Of a stretch of DNA of 64,000 nt, positions 55,362-63,182 are shown in pieces. The notes under the pieces were generated by a model that was not told where the DNA came from, did no database searches, and saw only the letters and a program-made list of their open reading frames with translations. The stretch lies in assembly GCF_002893765.1 (NCBI RefSeq), contig NZ_CP025938.1, positions 3,553,501 to 3,617,500 on the forward strand, written 5' to 3'. The stretch is from Tamlana carrageenivorans (GTDB lineage: Bacteria > Bacteroidota > Bacteroidia > Flavobacteriales > Flavobacteriaceae). A program made the translations under genes and the position numbers. How positions within the stretch are numbered: the stretch's first letter is position 1; every line of letters starts with the position of its first letter.

Positions 55362-55446
55362 CGGCGTCGGTTGTGAGTTGGTGCTATATTACAGGATTTA
55401 ACTATTCCACAATTAAACATTACAAAAAAAGATATTTTTTAAAGCT

Positions 55447-57957
55447 CTAAATTTTAGCATTTCTTAAACGTAAGGCATTAGCTATCACCGAAACCGAGCT
55501 AAAACTCATGGCTAGAGCTGCAATCATGGGTGAGAGAAGGATTCCGAAAAACGGAAATAATACCCCTGCTGCGATTGGCACTCCTACGGTGTTATAGATT
55601 AATGCGAAAAACAAATTTTGCTTGATGTTTTGCATCACTTTATCACTAAGGTTTCGGGCTTTTACAATACCTTGTAGATCACCTTTAACCAAGGTTATCA
55701 TGGCGCTTTCTATGGCCACATCGGTTCCTGTTCCCATGGCTAATCCTACATCGCTTTTAGCGAGTGCTGGAGCATCATTAATACCATCGCCAGCCATGGC
55801 AACCACTTTACCCTGTTTCTGTAAAAGTTTAACCAGGTTGAGTTTATCCTCAGGGAGCAATCCGGCTTTAAAATCGTCAAGTTTTAGTTTTTGTGCCACA
55901 GCCTGAGCCGTATCAAAATTATCACCTGTAAGCATTATCACTTCAATTCCTTTGTTTTGCAGTTCTTTGATAGCTTGAGCGCTTGTTTCCTTTATTTTAT
56001 CGGCTATCACCACAAAACCAACTACTTTTTTATCAACCGCTAAAAACGACACGGTCTTGCCTTGTTGTTGGTAGGTTTTAGCTTTTTCAAACATTGTGGA
56101 AGTGATTTCAGCATGGGCATGGTCCATCATTTTAGGATTTCCAAGACTTACTTTTTTACCTTCAATGGTGGCTTCAACACCTTTTCCTGTTACCGCATTA
56201 AAGTTTTCAGATTTCAAAACCTGAACATTCATTGTTTTGCCATAGGCAATGGTCGCCTCAGCCAATGGGTGTTCGCTATTGGTATTTAACGATACCATGA
56301 ATTGAAGCAGGGTTTCTTCCGAGAAATCGCTATTAAAAACCTCGATTTTTTCGACGCTGGGTTTCCCTTCTGTAATGGTTCCTGTTTTATCGATAATTAG
56401 GGTATTGACTTTATCCATTTTTTCGAGTGCTTCTGCATTTTTAATGAGCACGCCGTTTTGAGCACCTTTACCCACGCCCACCATAACCGACATGGGCGTT
56501 GCCAAACCAAGTGCACACGGACAAGCAATTATTAACACGGCAATAGCATTAACCAAGGCATAAACATAAGCAGGTTCTGGCCCGAAAAGAGCCCAAACCA
56601 CAAAAGTTATTAAGGCAATAGCTACGACTACGGGAACGAAATACCCTGAGACTTTATCGGCCAATTTTTGAATGGGTGCGCGGCTACGGCTGGCATCGTT
56701 AACCATTTGAATGATTTGCGATAACAAGGTGTCACTGCCCACCTTTTCGGCTTTCATAAGGAACATTTGATTACCATTTATAGTACCCCTACTCACTTTA
56801 TCGCCAACCCATTTAGTTACCGGCATGGGCTCGCCGGTAATCATGGATTCATCAATGCGAGATTCACCTTGGGTAATAACGCCATCAACAGGTACTTTAT
56901 CTCCAGGTTTAACCTTTAAGATGTCTTGGGTGGCGATGTTATCTATACGCACTTCAACATCCTGGCCATCAATTACTTTAACGGCTTTATTGGGAGCTAG
57001 TTTAAGCAACTCTTTAACAGCCGCATTGGTTTTACTATGGGCTCGAGCTTCTAAAAGCTGTCCTAGAAGCACCAAGGTTAAAATAACTGTAGCCGCTTCA
57101 AAATACACATGAACAGCACCTAATTCGGTTTTAAATTGATCTGGAAAAATGTTAGGAAAAATTAATCCGAATACACTAAATAGCCAGGATATTCCAGCGC
57201 CAATACCAATAAGGGTGAACATGTTTAGGTTCCATGTTAGGATACTTTTATAAGCCCTCTGAAAAAACATCCATGTTGCATAAAAAACGACAGGAATGGA
57301 CAATAAGAACTGTACCACATTCCAATATTTTTGATCGAGAAACGTGTACAATGGATTGTTTGGAAGCATTTCGCTCATGGCAATTAAAAAAATGGGCAAA
57401 GTAAAGGCCACAGCTATTTTAAATTTACCGAGTAATTTTTTGTAGGTTTTCTCTTCGGAAGATAAATCAGCTTCCAAAGACACTAAATCCATCCCACAAA
57501 TGGGGCAATCGCCAGCTTCATCTTTGATGACTTCTGGGTGCATGGGGCAAGTATACTGATTAGTATGCCCTAGCGAAAGGTTTTGCTCTTCTACGAGATC
57601 CATACCGCAAACGGGACAATCGCCGGGTTTATCGTAGGTTTTATCTCCTTCGCAATGCATGGGGCAGTAAAATACACCTGTACCCTGCCCTGGAGGTGGC
57701 GTTACCGTTTCTTTTTTGTGCTGACTACTACAGCAGGGTTTTTCATGGAGGTTATGAATGGCATACGGTCCGCCATCATTTTTTAAAGCCTCCTGAAATG
57801 TTTCAAGAGGTATATGGTTGACCATGTTTATAGTCGCTTCGGCTTTTTCAAGATCCACGGAAACTTCAGAAACACCTTCTACTTCTGATAGTGTTTTTTC
57901 CACATGCGAACGACACCCATTACAGCTCATTCCTTGTATTTTATATGTATGTTTCAT
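55447..57957 (-). CDS. copA: Copper-type P1B ATPase with N-terminal metal-binding domains
   Basis: 836 residues from ATG 57957 (MKHTYKIQGMSC). Order: HMA domain with GMSCNGCRSH (about 8-70), two short heavy-metal-binding modules YCPMHCEGDKTYDKPGDCPV and YTCPMHPEVIKDEAGDCPIC (about 95-160), then eight membrane helices. ACPCALGLATPMS is the transport motif, DKTGTITEGKP the phosphorylation Asp, SEHPLAEA and MLTGDN the nucleotide domain. Exports Cu(I) or a similar soft metal across the inner membrane. The paired CPMHP modules are common in Bacteroidota. No regulator is adjacent. Confidence 0.93.
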   Translation of the reverse strand: MKHTYKIQGMSCNGCRSHVEKTLSEVEGVSEVSVDLEKAEATINMVNHIPLETFQEALKNDGGPYAIHNLHEKPCCSSQHKKETVTPPPGQGTGVFYCPMHCEGDKTYDKPGDCPVCGMDLVEEQNLSLGHTNQYTCPMHPEVIKDEAGDCPICGMDLVSLEADLSSEEKTYKKLLGKFKIAVAFTLPIFLIAMSEMLPNNPLYTFLDQKYWNVVQFLLSIPVVFYATWMFFQRAYKSILTWNLNMFTLIGIGAGISWLFSVFGLIFPNIFPDQFKTELGAVHVYFEAATVILTLVLLGQLLEARAHSKTNAAVKELLKLAPNKAVKVIDGQDVEVRIDNIATQDILKVKPGDKVPVDGVITQGESRIDESMITGEPMPVTKWVGDKVSRGTINGNQMFLMKAEKVGSDTLLSQIIQMVNDASRSRAPIQKLADKVSGYFVPVVVAIALITFVVWALFGPEPAYVYALVNAIAVLIIACPCALGLATPMSVMVGVGKGAQNGVLIKNAEALEKMDKVNTLIIDKTGTITEGKPSVEKIEVFNSDFSEETLLQFMVSLNTNSEHPLAEATIAYGKTMNVQVLKSENFNAVTGKGVEATIEGKKVSLGNPKMMDHAHAEITSTMFEKAKTYQQQGKTVSFLAVDKKVVGFVVIADKIKETSAQAIKELQNKGIEVIMLTGDNFDTAQAVAQKLKLDDFKAGLLPEDKLNLVKLLQKQGKVVAMAGDGINDAPALAKSDVGLAMGTGTDVAIESAMITLVKGDLQGIVKARNLSDKVMQNIKQNLFFALIYNTVGVPIAAGVLFPFFGILLSPMIAALAMSFSSVSVIANALRLRNAKI

Positions 57958-58081
57958 TAGTATTAGATTAAACAATTAATAATCACCGATTATTTGTAAT
58001 AGCTTTTTGATATCAAAAGTATCATTAAAATTGGTGTCCTATGAAATTCACCAAGACCGGTTAGGAATGGTTATTTATAAA

Positions 58082-58483
58082 CTATTCGTGTAATTTATGC
58101 TCCATATAATTTTGCCATAAAATTAAGAGGTATTTGGTTTTATTGTTCTCTTTAATTTTAAGAAATCCGTATTCATATACAAACAGATACACTTCACCTT
58201 TATGATTTTTCCAATAGTGGGTAAAGAAATTTGGGTTAAAACCTTGATCCATGAGCAGCTCCGCTCGAAGCGTTACTTTTCCGCCTTTATTGAATTCTTT
58301 TAAAATTTTTCGATTAAGCTTCAGCTGATTATCTACTTTATTATAGAACCGTTCGGGCTGTAATTTTGATTGCTGATATTGATAAGCACTTTTACACTGC
58401 ACATCACAAAATTTTTTATCGGTTCTTCCGCTTAAAGCTTCATTACAATACAAACAATTTTTATAAAACCTCATAAATTTCAC
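58082..58483 (-). CDS. Small zinc-ribbon protein divergent from the integrase
   Basis: 133 residues. The N-terminal YKNCLYCNEALSGRTDKKFC followed by DVQC gives a CxxC-x12-CxxxC zinc ribbon (Cys10, 13, 26, 30). The rest is basic and helical with FTHYWKNHKGEVYLFVYEYG. No known name. It faces away from the recombinase gene across 79 bp that hold an A/T-rich dyad (58529-58564), so it may share regulation with it. A DNA-binding helper or regulator role is an inference from position only. Confidence 0.65.
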   Translation of the reverse strand: MKFMRFYKNCLYCNEALSGRTDKKFCDVQCKSAYQYQQSKLQPERFYNKVDNQLKLNRKILKEFNKGGKVTLRAELLMDQGFNPNFFTHYWKNHKGEVYLFVYEYGFLKIKENNKTKYLLILWQNYMEHKLHE

Positions 58484-58562
58484 ATTAAAAGCATAATATA
58501 CGAATATTGTTTATATAATATACTACTAATGTTTTTTTGTCGTATATATTGCCAAAAAAAAC

Positions 58563-59693
58563 ATGTACAAGGGACGAAGCATTACTTTAAAGCATTTATT
58601 AATTAGGGAAGAGCGTTTTATAGGATTGCAGTTTAACACAGATAAGGTTATTCACGCCTTGGTTAAAGAACTGCCTGAGGTAAAATGGAGCAAGGAGTTT
58701 AATATGGCTTATGTTAAAAACACAAAAGAAAACCTTGATTTCATTTATAAAATTTTTACGGGTGTTGCCTGGGTAAATGCGAATTATTTTTTTGATAACA
58801 AGCCAATTAATGAAAACACGGAACCTTTGGATATTACTTGGTTTAGAAATCGTGCGATACCACAAAACTACCGCTTATGCCCTACTTCATATTTAGACAA
58901 ATTGGAAATTAAAAAATATGCTAACAACACAGCCAAATCGTACATTTCGGCTTTTGAAGCCTTTATTAATTATTACTACAGTAAGGAGATAGACGCGATT
59001 AATGAAAATGATGTGCGGCTATATATATTAAAATTAGTTCAGGAAGGTAAATCGGATTCCTCTGTTAACATTGCCATAAACAGTATTAAATTTTACTATG
59101 AAATGGTTTTAGGCATGCCTAATCGGTTTTATCAAATTGAGCGGCCAAGGAAAGAAAAGAAGTTGCCAACGGTACTTTCTAAAGCTGAGGTAAAACGCAT
59201 TATTGCCAATACGAATAACATAAAACATAAATGTATTGTTTCTATTTTATATTCATCGGGTATGAGACGCAGCGAATTGATTAATTTAAAACTCCAAGAT
59301 ATTGACAGCTCTAGAATGGTAATTCGAGTTAATGCAGGTAAAGGGAAAAAGGACAGGTTTACGATACTTTCTGAAAACTTACTGGTGGATTTACGTCAAT
59401 ATTACAAAGAATGGCGGCCTAAAACCTACCTAATAGAAGGCACGTATGGCCAGCAATATTCAGCTCAAAGTGTTGCACAAATTGTATCAAGAGCCGCAAA
59501 GAAAGCGGGCATCCGCCTAAAAGTCTCTCCTCATATTTTAAGACATAGTTTTGCAACTCACTTGTTAGAAGATGGTGTTGATATCAGACAGATTCAGGTT
59601 TTACTTGGTCATAGTTCGACCAAGACCACTGAAATTTACACGCATGTAGCCACCACTACTTTTAAGGCTATAAAAAATCCGTTAGACGATTGA
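58563..59693 (+). CDS. Tyrosine recombinase, candidate integrase of the cassette array
   Basis: 376 residues. Residues 1-100 are an N-terminal extension (HLLIREERFIGLQFNTDKVI) not present in XerC/D or IntI. A SAM-like core-binding domain is at about 108-190 and the catalytic domain at 200-376. Active-site residues are Arg235 (SGMRRSELINLKL), Lys in GKGKKDR (about 260), His324 and Arg327 (PHILRHSFATHLL), His350 (VLLGHSS) and Tyr359 (EIYTHV). The ending KNPLDD is close to the SPLD ending of IntI and Xer proteins. The segment between about 285 and 310, where IntI carries its additional helix for attC recognition, is short, so it is not a classical IntI. Start chosen at the only ATG before the conserved HLLI stretch. 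Confidence 0.93.
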   Translation: MYKGRSITLKHLLIREERFIGLQFNTDKVIHALVKELPEVKWSKEFNMAYVKNTKENLDFIYKIFTGVAWVNANYFFDNKPINENTEPLDITWFRNRAIPQNYRLCPTSYLDKLEIKKYANNTAKSYISAFEAFINYYYSKEIDAINENDVRLYILKLVQEGKSDSSVNIAINSIKFYYEMVLGMPNRFYQIERPRKEKKLPTVLSKAEVKRIIANTNNIKHKCIVSILYSSGMRRSELINLKLQDIDSSRMVIRVNAGKGKKDRFTILSENLLVDLRQYYKEWRPKTYLIEGTYGQQYSAQSVAQIVSRAAKKAGIRLKVSPHILRHSFATHLLEDGVDIRQIQVLLGHSSTKTTEIYTHVATTTFKAIKNPLDD

Positions 59694-59804
59694 TTTAGTT
59701 AAAAACCGTTTATTTTTACATTTTGATATAAAAGATTTATAAAACATTACATTCATATCCCTATATTTGGTCACATATAGAACATAATGTTCTATATACT
59801 ATTG
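59694..59804 (+). promoter_or_regulatory. Candidate attI-like primary site with cassette promoter
   Basis: The 111 bp between recombinase stop and the first cassette. TATATTTG at 59762-59769 fits the -7 consensus and would drive cassette 1. A perfect dyad follows at 59775-59797. The proposed junction is G59804 followed by TTGCCAACC, the first bases of cassette 1. No -33 TTTG at good spacing is evident. Confidence 0.55.
59775..59797. repeat. Perfect dyad at the array entry site
   Basis: Arms ATATAGAACA / TGTTCTATAT with loop TAA, starting about 6 bp after the candidate -7 box and ending 7 bp before the junction. It could be a recombinase or repressor site; unique in the window. Confidence 0.7.
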
Positions 59805-59836
59805 TTGCCAACCATTTACCAGTCACACTCTGAAAA

Positions 59837-60256
59837 ATGAAACATACTTTAGAATATAAAATATTAAAGCATTTATCTGAAAATAATAATGGTAGATTTA
59901 TGGATGTTTCTGAAATAGAATCTGATTTTGATTTTTTAAAAAGTGTAATATCTGATTTAAAAAAGCGTGAATTGATTTTAACAGAACCATATCCATCTAG
60001 TCCAATGGTAGGCGATTGGATTGGAGTTGTGCCATCTGACAAACCAGAAAAATGTAAAATAAAATTGTCTGGAATTGAATATTTAGATAGTTTAGAAAAA
60101 ACAGAGGTTGATTTTGAATTAGCAAAAAAAACTTTAGAGGAATTTCCTAGAACTAAATGGTTTGCTAGAGTTGGATTTTTCATAGGAATAGGTTTAGCAA
60201 TTTTAGAATTAATAAAATTCCTAATACCCATAATGTTCCCTTCTGATAAAATATAA
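59837..60256 (+). CDS. Cassette 1: winged-helix-like protein with C-terminal membrane helix
   Basis: 139 residues. Residues 1-75 look like a winged helix (LEYKILKHLSENNNGRFMDV, then DFLKSVISDLKKRELILTEP). Residues about 110-133 are one hydrophobic helix (VGFFIGIGLAILELIKFLI). The C-terminal end is short. Such tail-anchored small proteins are common orphan cargo in Bacteroidota but I cannot assign a function. The ATG lies 32 bp from the cassette start, as is usual in integron cassettes, so it probably relies on the promoter in the entry site. Confidence 0.75.
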   Translation: MKHTLEYKILKHLSENNNGRFMDVSEIESDFDFLKSVISDLKKRELILTEPYPSSPMVGDWIGVVPSDKPEKCKIKLSGIEYLDSLEKTEVDFELAKKTLEEFPRTKWFARVGFFIGIGLAILELIKFLIPIMFPSDKI

Positions 60257-60325
60257 TTTCATCTATGTCTGATTTAAATTTTCTCATGATATTTGATTTT
60301 AAAATTAATAATCTGAATAAAAAAC

Positions 60326-60463
60326 GGTTGGCAACAACGTGTATAATTAATGGCTAGTTCGAGCTTGCTTACGAATATTCCTGCGGAATATTCTATTCGG
60401 TTTTTATTTGTTAAATTCGATGCTAAATCACGCCACAAATCATACACGAGACCGTTGCCAGTA
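60326..60463 (+). repeat. attC-like site 1
   Basis: Outer arms: GGTTGGCAAC-AA-CGTGTAT on the left and ATACACG-AGACC-GTTGCCA on the right, pairing with a 2-against-5-base asymmetric gap. Further inside GTGTATaATT..TGGC pairs with GCCA.AAATcATACAC, and the tip is a perfect hairpin GAATATTCC-TGC-GGAATATTC (60373-60393). Nearly identical to site 2 over about 120 bp. The proposed exchange point is after G60454. Confidence 0.82.
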
Positions 60464-60511
60464 ATGCAGACAAAACCATTAAAAGTTTCCATATAATTCA
60501 ACTTTTTTTGT

Positions 60512-60519
60512 TATCTTTG
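60512..60519 (+). promoter_or_regulatory. Cassette 2 internal promoter -7 box
   Basis: TATCTTTG fits TAnnTTTG, 27 bp before the toxin ATG; cassette 2 has a 92-bp leader, longer than the other coding cassettes, in line with its own promoter. Confidence 0.5.
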
Positions 60520-60546
60520 CTAAAATATAATGACAAAAAAAACTAA

Positions 60547-60879
60547 ATGAAACCAAAATTTGAGGTAGTTTTTCTTGAACAAGCTATAGAATTTATGTCC
60601 AAATTGGACGATAAAGCAAAAAAGAAAATCTATTACAATTTGGATAAAGCGAAACTCGAAAATGACCCAAAACTGTTTAAAAAATTAACAGACGAAATTT
60701 GGGAATTTAGAACACTTTATCAAGGAATTCAATACAGACTCTTTGCATTTTGGGACAAAACAGATAAAACCGAAACTCTTGTGCTATCTACACACGGAAT
60801 GGTAAAAAAAGTTAGTAAAGTTCCTAAATCAGAAATTGAGAAAGCATTGAAAATTAGAGCTGAATATTTTGACGAATAA
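60547..60879 (+). CDS. higB: Cassette 2: HigB-like toxin
   Basis: 110 residues of the phage Gp49/HigB branch of RelE-like toxins: FEVVFLEQAIEFMSKLDDKA, EIWEFRTLYQGIQYRLFAFW (the Arg-rich strand) and HGMVKKVSKVPKSEIEKAL. These are ribosome-dependent mRNA nucleases in studied cases. The toxin gene precedes the antitoxin gene, the order typical of higBA. The stop lies 10 bp before the antitoxin ATG. Confidence 0.87.
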   Translation: MKPKFEVVFLEQAIEFMSKLDDKAKKKIYYNLDKAKLENDPKLFKKLTDEIWEFRTLYQGIQYRLFAFWDKTDKTETLVLSTHGMVKKVSKVPKSEIEKALKIRAEYFDE

Positions 60880-60889
60880 ACTTGAAATT

Positions 60890-61222
60890 ATGGCAACGAA
60901 AAACAAAAAAATGAAAATGATGACACTTGACCAAATGAAGGACAAGGACATTGGAAAAGTTGGAACACCAGAACGAGACAAATACGAATTTGACTTGCGA
61001 ATGGAAGTGCTTGGAGATATGATAAAGTCAGTCCGAAAAGAACGAAATTTGACTCAAGAACAACTCGGAGAATTAATCGGTGTTCAAAAATCGCAAATAT
61101 CAAAATTGGAAAGAAATACTAAAAACGTAACTATAGAAACGATTTTAAAAGTGTTCAGAGCATTGAAAGCAAACGTTCGATTTAGTATCGAAATGAATGA
61201 ATCGGAATTTAAAGTAGCATAA
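60890..61222 (+). CDS. higA: Cassette 2: HigA-like XRE antitoxin
   Basis: 110 residues from ATG 60890 (MATKNKKMK). A helix-turn-helix of the XRE class spans about 47-95 (RNLTQEQLGELIGVQKSQIS, then VTIETILKVFRALKANVRF). The N-terminal 45 residues, rich in Lys/Met and charged, would wrap the toxin. It ends five bases before site 2. An upstream TTG overlap start at 60869 is less likely. Autorepression of the internal promoter is expected for such pairs. Confidence 0.87.
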   Translation: MATKNKKMKMMTLDQMKDKDIGKVGTPERDKYEFDLRMEVLGDMIKSVRKERNLTQEQLGELIGVQKSQISKLERNTKNVTIETILKVFRALKANVRFSIEMNESEFKVA

Positions 61223-61226
61223 GAAC

Positions 61227-61364
61227 TACTGGCAACAAGGTGTATAATTAATGGCTAGTTCGAGCTTACTTATGAATATTCCTGCGGAATATTCTATTCG
61301 GTTTTTATTTGTTAAATTCGGTGCTAAATCACGCCACAAATCATACACGAGACCGTTGGCGCTC
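61227..61364 (+). repeat. attC-like site 2
   Basis: Left TACTGGCAAC-AA-GGTGTAT, right ATACACG-AGACC-GTTGGCGC. The inner 120 bp match site 1 with only a few changes, including the same tip hairpin GAATATTCC-TGC-GGAATATTC. The outermost bases differ from site 1 on both sides, as expected if each side belongs to a different cassette. Proposed exchange after G61355. Confidence 0.82.
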
Positions 61365-61436
61365 ATGATTGCCCAGCGTAATAAAAATAACGGTTAAATA
61401 TTCCTAAAAACCAATATTACGGCAAATCTAATCGTG

Positions 61437-61717
61437 TAAATCTGACTTTCTTACTCAGCCGATTTCGGACCATAGCAATACGCAAATATTACGGCGGACT
61501 GATAAACAGTGCGTATATCAAAACCTAATAAATCGGACTTCACTCACTCATGCGGCTTCGGATTCCAAGCAATACGCAAGCATTACGTCGGACAGACAAA
61601 CTGTGCGGCTTAACAAAGCGCAATAATTGGATTTAATTACTCTTACGATTTCGGATCCATAACAATGCCCAAGCTGGACGGCAGACTGATAAACTATGCG
61701 GCAATGCAAAATGCAAA
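61437..61717. repeat. Cassette 3: non-coding cassette with three ~94-bp degenerate tandem repeats
   Basis: Cassette 3 (61356-61869) has no convincing reading frame. Units begin at 61437 (TAAATCTGAC), 61529 (TAAATCGGAC) and 61624 (TAATTGGATT), are 92-95 bp long, and share GCAATACGCAA or a variant, then ACGGCGGACTGATAAAC and TGCGG. A partial fourth unit (CCAATATTACGGCAAATCTA) precedes them. The repeats differ from the attC-like sites. They may encode small RNAs, protein-binding sites or a decayed gene. Confidence 0.65.
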
Positions 61718-61740
61718 AATTAGTTGCTTAAAAATGTCAC

Positions 61741-61878
61741 GTGCGCCAACAATATGTATAAAAAATTGCTATTTTAGGCAAAACTTAATGGCAAGTGCAT
61801 TTTAGGACGGCTGATTTTCCTGCGGAAAATCATTCTCCTTTTGTCCGCAACTTCCCATACATGAGACCGTTGTGCCCA
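61741..61878 (+). repeat. attC-like site 3
   Basis: Left GTGCGCCAAC-AAT-ATGTAT, right ATACATG-AGACC-GTTGTGCCCA, tip hairpin GATTTTCC-TGC-GGAAAATC (61813-61831). The middle part differs from sites 1 and 2 except for the tip core CCTGCGG and the outer motifs. Its left arm is complementary to the start of cassette 3 (TTGGCGC) and its right arm belongs to cassette 4. Proposed exchange after G61869. Confidence 0.8.
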
Positions 61879-61892
61879 ATTAAAACCAAACT

Positions 61893-62963
61893 ATGCCAAG
61901 ACAATATGAAAATGGAATAAAAGCTACCTACAAACACCAAGGAGTTAAGTATTTTCCATTTAATTCCGAGCCTGGAACTTCATATGTTTTAACTTCTGAC
62001 CCTTGGGCATATTTAAGAGCTTGGATTGACCAACAAATCAATAGTTCACAAGGAGACAAAAAGAAAAGATTGATTAAAGCTAAATATTTTTCAGAACAAG
62101 CGGAAAGTTTTCAGATTGCTGCTGAAAAAACAAGATTGCCGACTAAGGCAACTCTTTGCTATTATTCCTTACTTAATCTGACTAAAGCATTTTTATCTGT
62201 AAAAGGGCTTGAATTAGAAAAGAAAGAAGAAAGTCACGGAATTTCTTTAGGACATAATCCTGATGAATTGACAGTTTTTGGTCCTCTTCAAAATTGCACA
62301 AATATTTTCCTTGAATTCTCTAAACATTTAGGCAAACCCATTATAGGAAAACATAAGATTAATATTAAAGATATTATTTGTGATATTCCAGAAATACACG
62401 AATTAGGATATACTTTAGGGAAAATCTCGCAAAGGAAATATCTTCCTGTATCGATTGACTTTTTAACCAATGAAGACAAAACAAAATTATTTACAGAATT
62501 AAGCTTTAGAAAAGAAAATGACGCAAGATTACAAATCGATAAATTTTACAAAAACAACAGAAAAAAATACTTCAAACTAAGAGAAACTGAAGACAACGGA
62601 GATTCCATTTACAGAAGTGCTAAAAGAAAGAATTATACTCACGACAATTTTCCTCGTATTTACAAAAATATTTGTAAAGAATATAAAGAACTTGACATAT
62701 CAATTCTGCTGACCAGAGATGGTTATAAATATTATGTGAATTTAAAACCAAATGCATATCATCAACTTGCGAATTTATTAATGATGACATTTTATATGGG
62801 CAGTTTAGCAAGATACCGACCGACAAAAACTCAAGAAATTTTAAGTGGAGAAATGTATCCGTTAATAACAGAAATAATAGATACTTGTCCAAGACAGTTT
62901 CTTTATAAAATTGTAAGTTTAATAACCGAAAGTGTTTGTGCTGTTCCGAAAGCTAAAATATAA
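61893..62963 (+). CDS. Cassette 4: YaaC-like protein
   Basis: 356 residues. SDPWAYLRAWIDQQ, the helical LPTKATLCYYSLLNLTKAFL, SHGISLGH and MMTFYMGSLARYRPTKTQEI match my memory of the YaaC family (PF14175), known from Bacillus and scattered accessory regions. The molecular function is unknown. No membrane segment or signal. It fills the cassette: ATG 23 bp after the cassette start, stop directly at the left arm of site 4. Because integron cargo is often defensive, a role in phage defence is possible but only conjecture. Confidence 0.7.
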   Translation: MPRQYENGIKATYKHQGVKYFPFNSEPGTSYVLTSDPWAYLRAWIDQQINSSQGDKKKRLIKAKYFSEQAESFQIAAEKTRLPTKATLCYYSLLNLTKAFLSVKGLELEKKEESHGISLGHNPDELTVFGPLQNCTNIFLEFSKHLGKPIIGKHKINIKDIICDIPEIHELGYTLGKISQRKYLPVSIDFLTNEDKTKLFTELSFRKENDARLQIDKFYKNNRKKYFKLRETEDNGDSIYRSAKRKNYTHDNFPRIYKNICKEYKELDISILLTRDGYKYYVNLKPNAYHQLANLLMMTFYMGSLARYRPTKTQEILSGEMYPLITEIIDTCPRQFLYKIVSLITESVCAVPKAKI

Positions 62964-62964
62964 C

Positions 62965-63168
62965 TGGGCACAACAATGTATATAAAACATAGCTATTACA
63001 GGCTTTCCGAAAGGTTTGTGTGTATTTGTTAAGACCGCCAAATTTTTAAATTTGGCTTTTAGTAAAATAGAGATAAAAAGAAAAATTTAAAAATTCGGCT
63101 CGTGTATAATCCGAAACGATAGTGTTTTTTTTACACGCTACGTTTCATATACGGAGACGTTGTGCACA
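62965..63168 (+). repeat. attC-like site 4 (long)
   Basis: About 204 bp. Left TGGGCACAAC-A-ATGTATA, right CATATACG-GAGAC-GTTGTGCACA. Several inner dyads: GCCAAATTT / AAATTTGGC (63037-63056), GTGT / ACAC (63122-63136) and a second copy of the AAATTTAAAAATTCGGC type. The CCTGCGG tip of sites 1-3 is absent. The left arm matches the start of cassette 4 (TTGTGCCCA) as reverse complement. Proposed exchange after G63159. Confidence 0.75.
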
Positions 63169-63182
63169 ATACGAAAAACGAA

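Noticed and set aside
60274..60501. 75-codon reading frame on the minus strand
   Set aside because: It lies within palindromic attC-like site 1; the palindrome keeps frames open by chance and the peptide resembles nothing.
61437..61717. CRISPR array
   Set aside because: The units are about 94 bp, degenerate over their whole length and without constant repeat/variable spacer structure; no cas genes are in the window.
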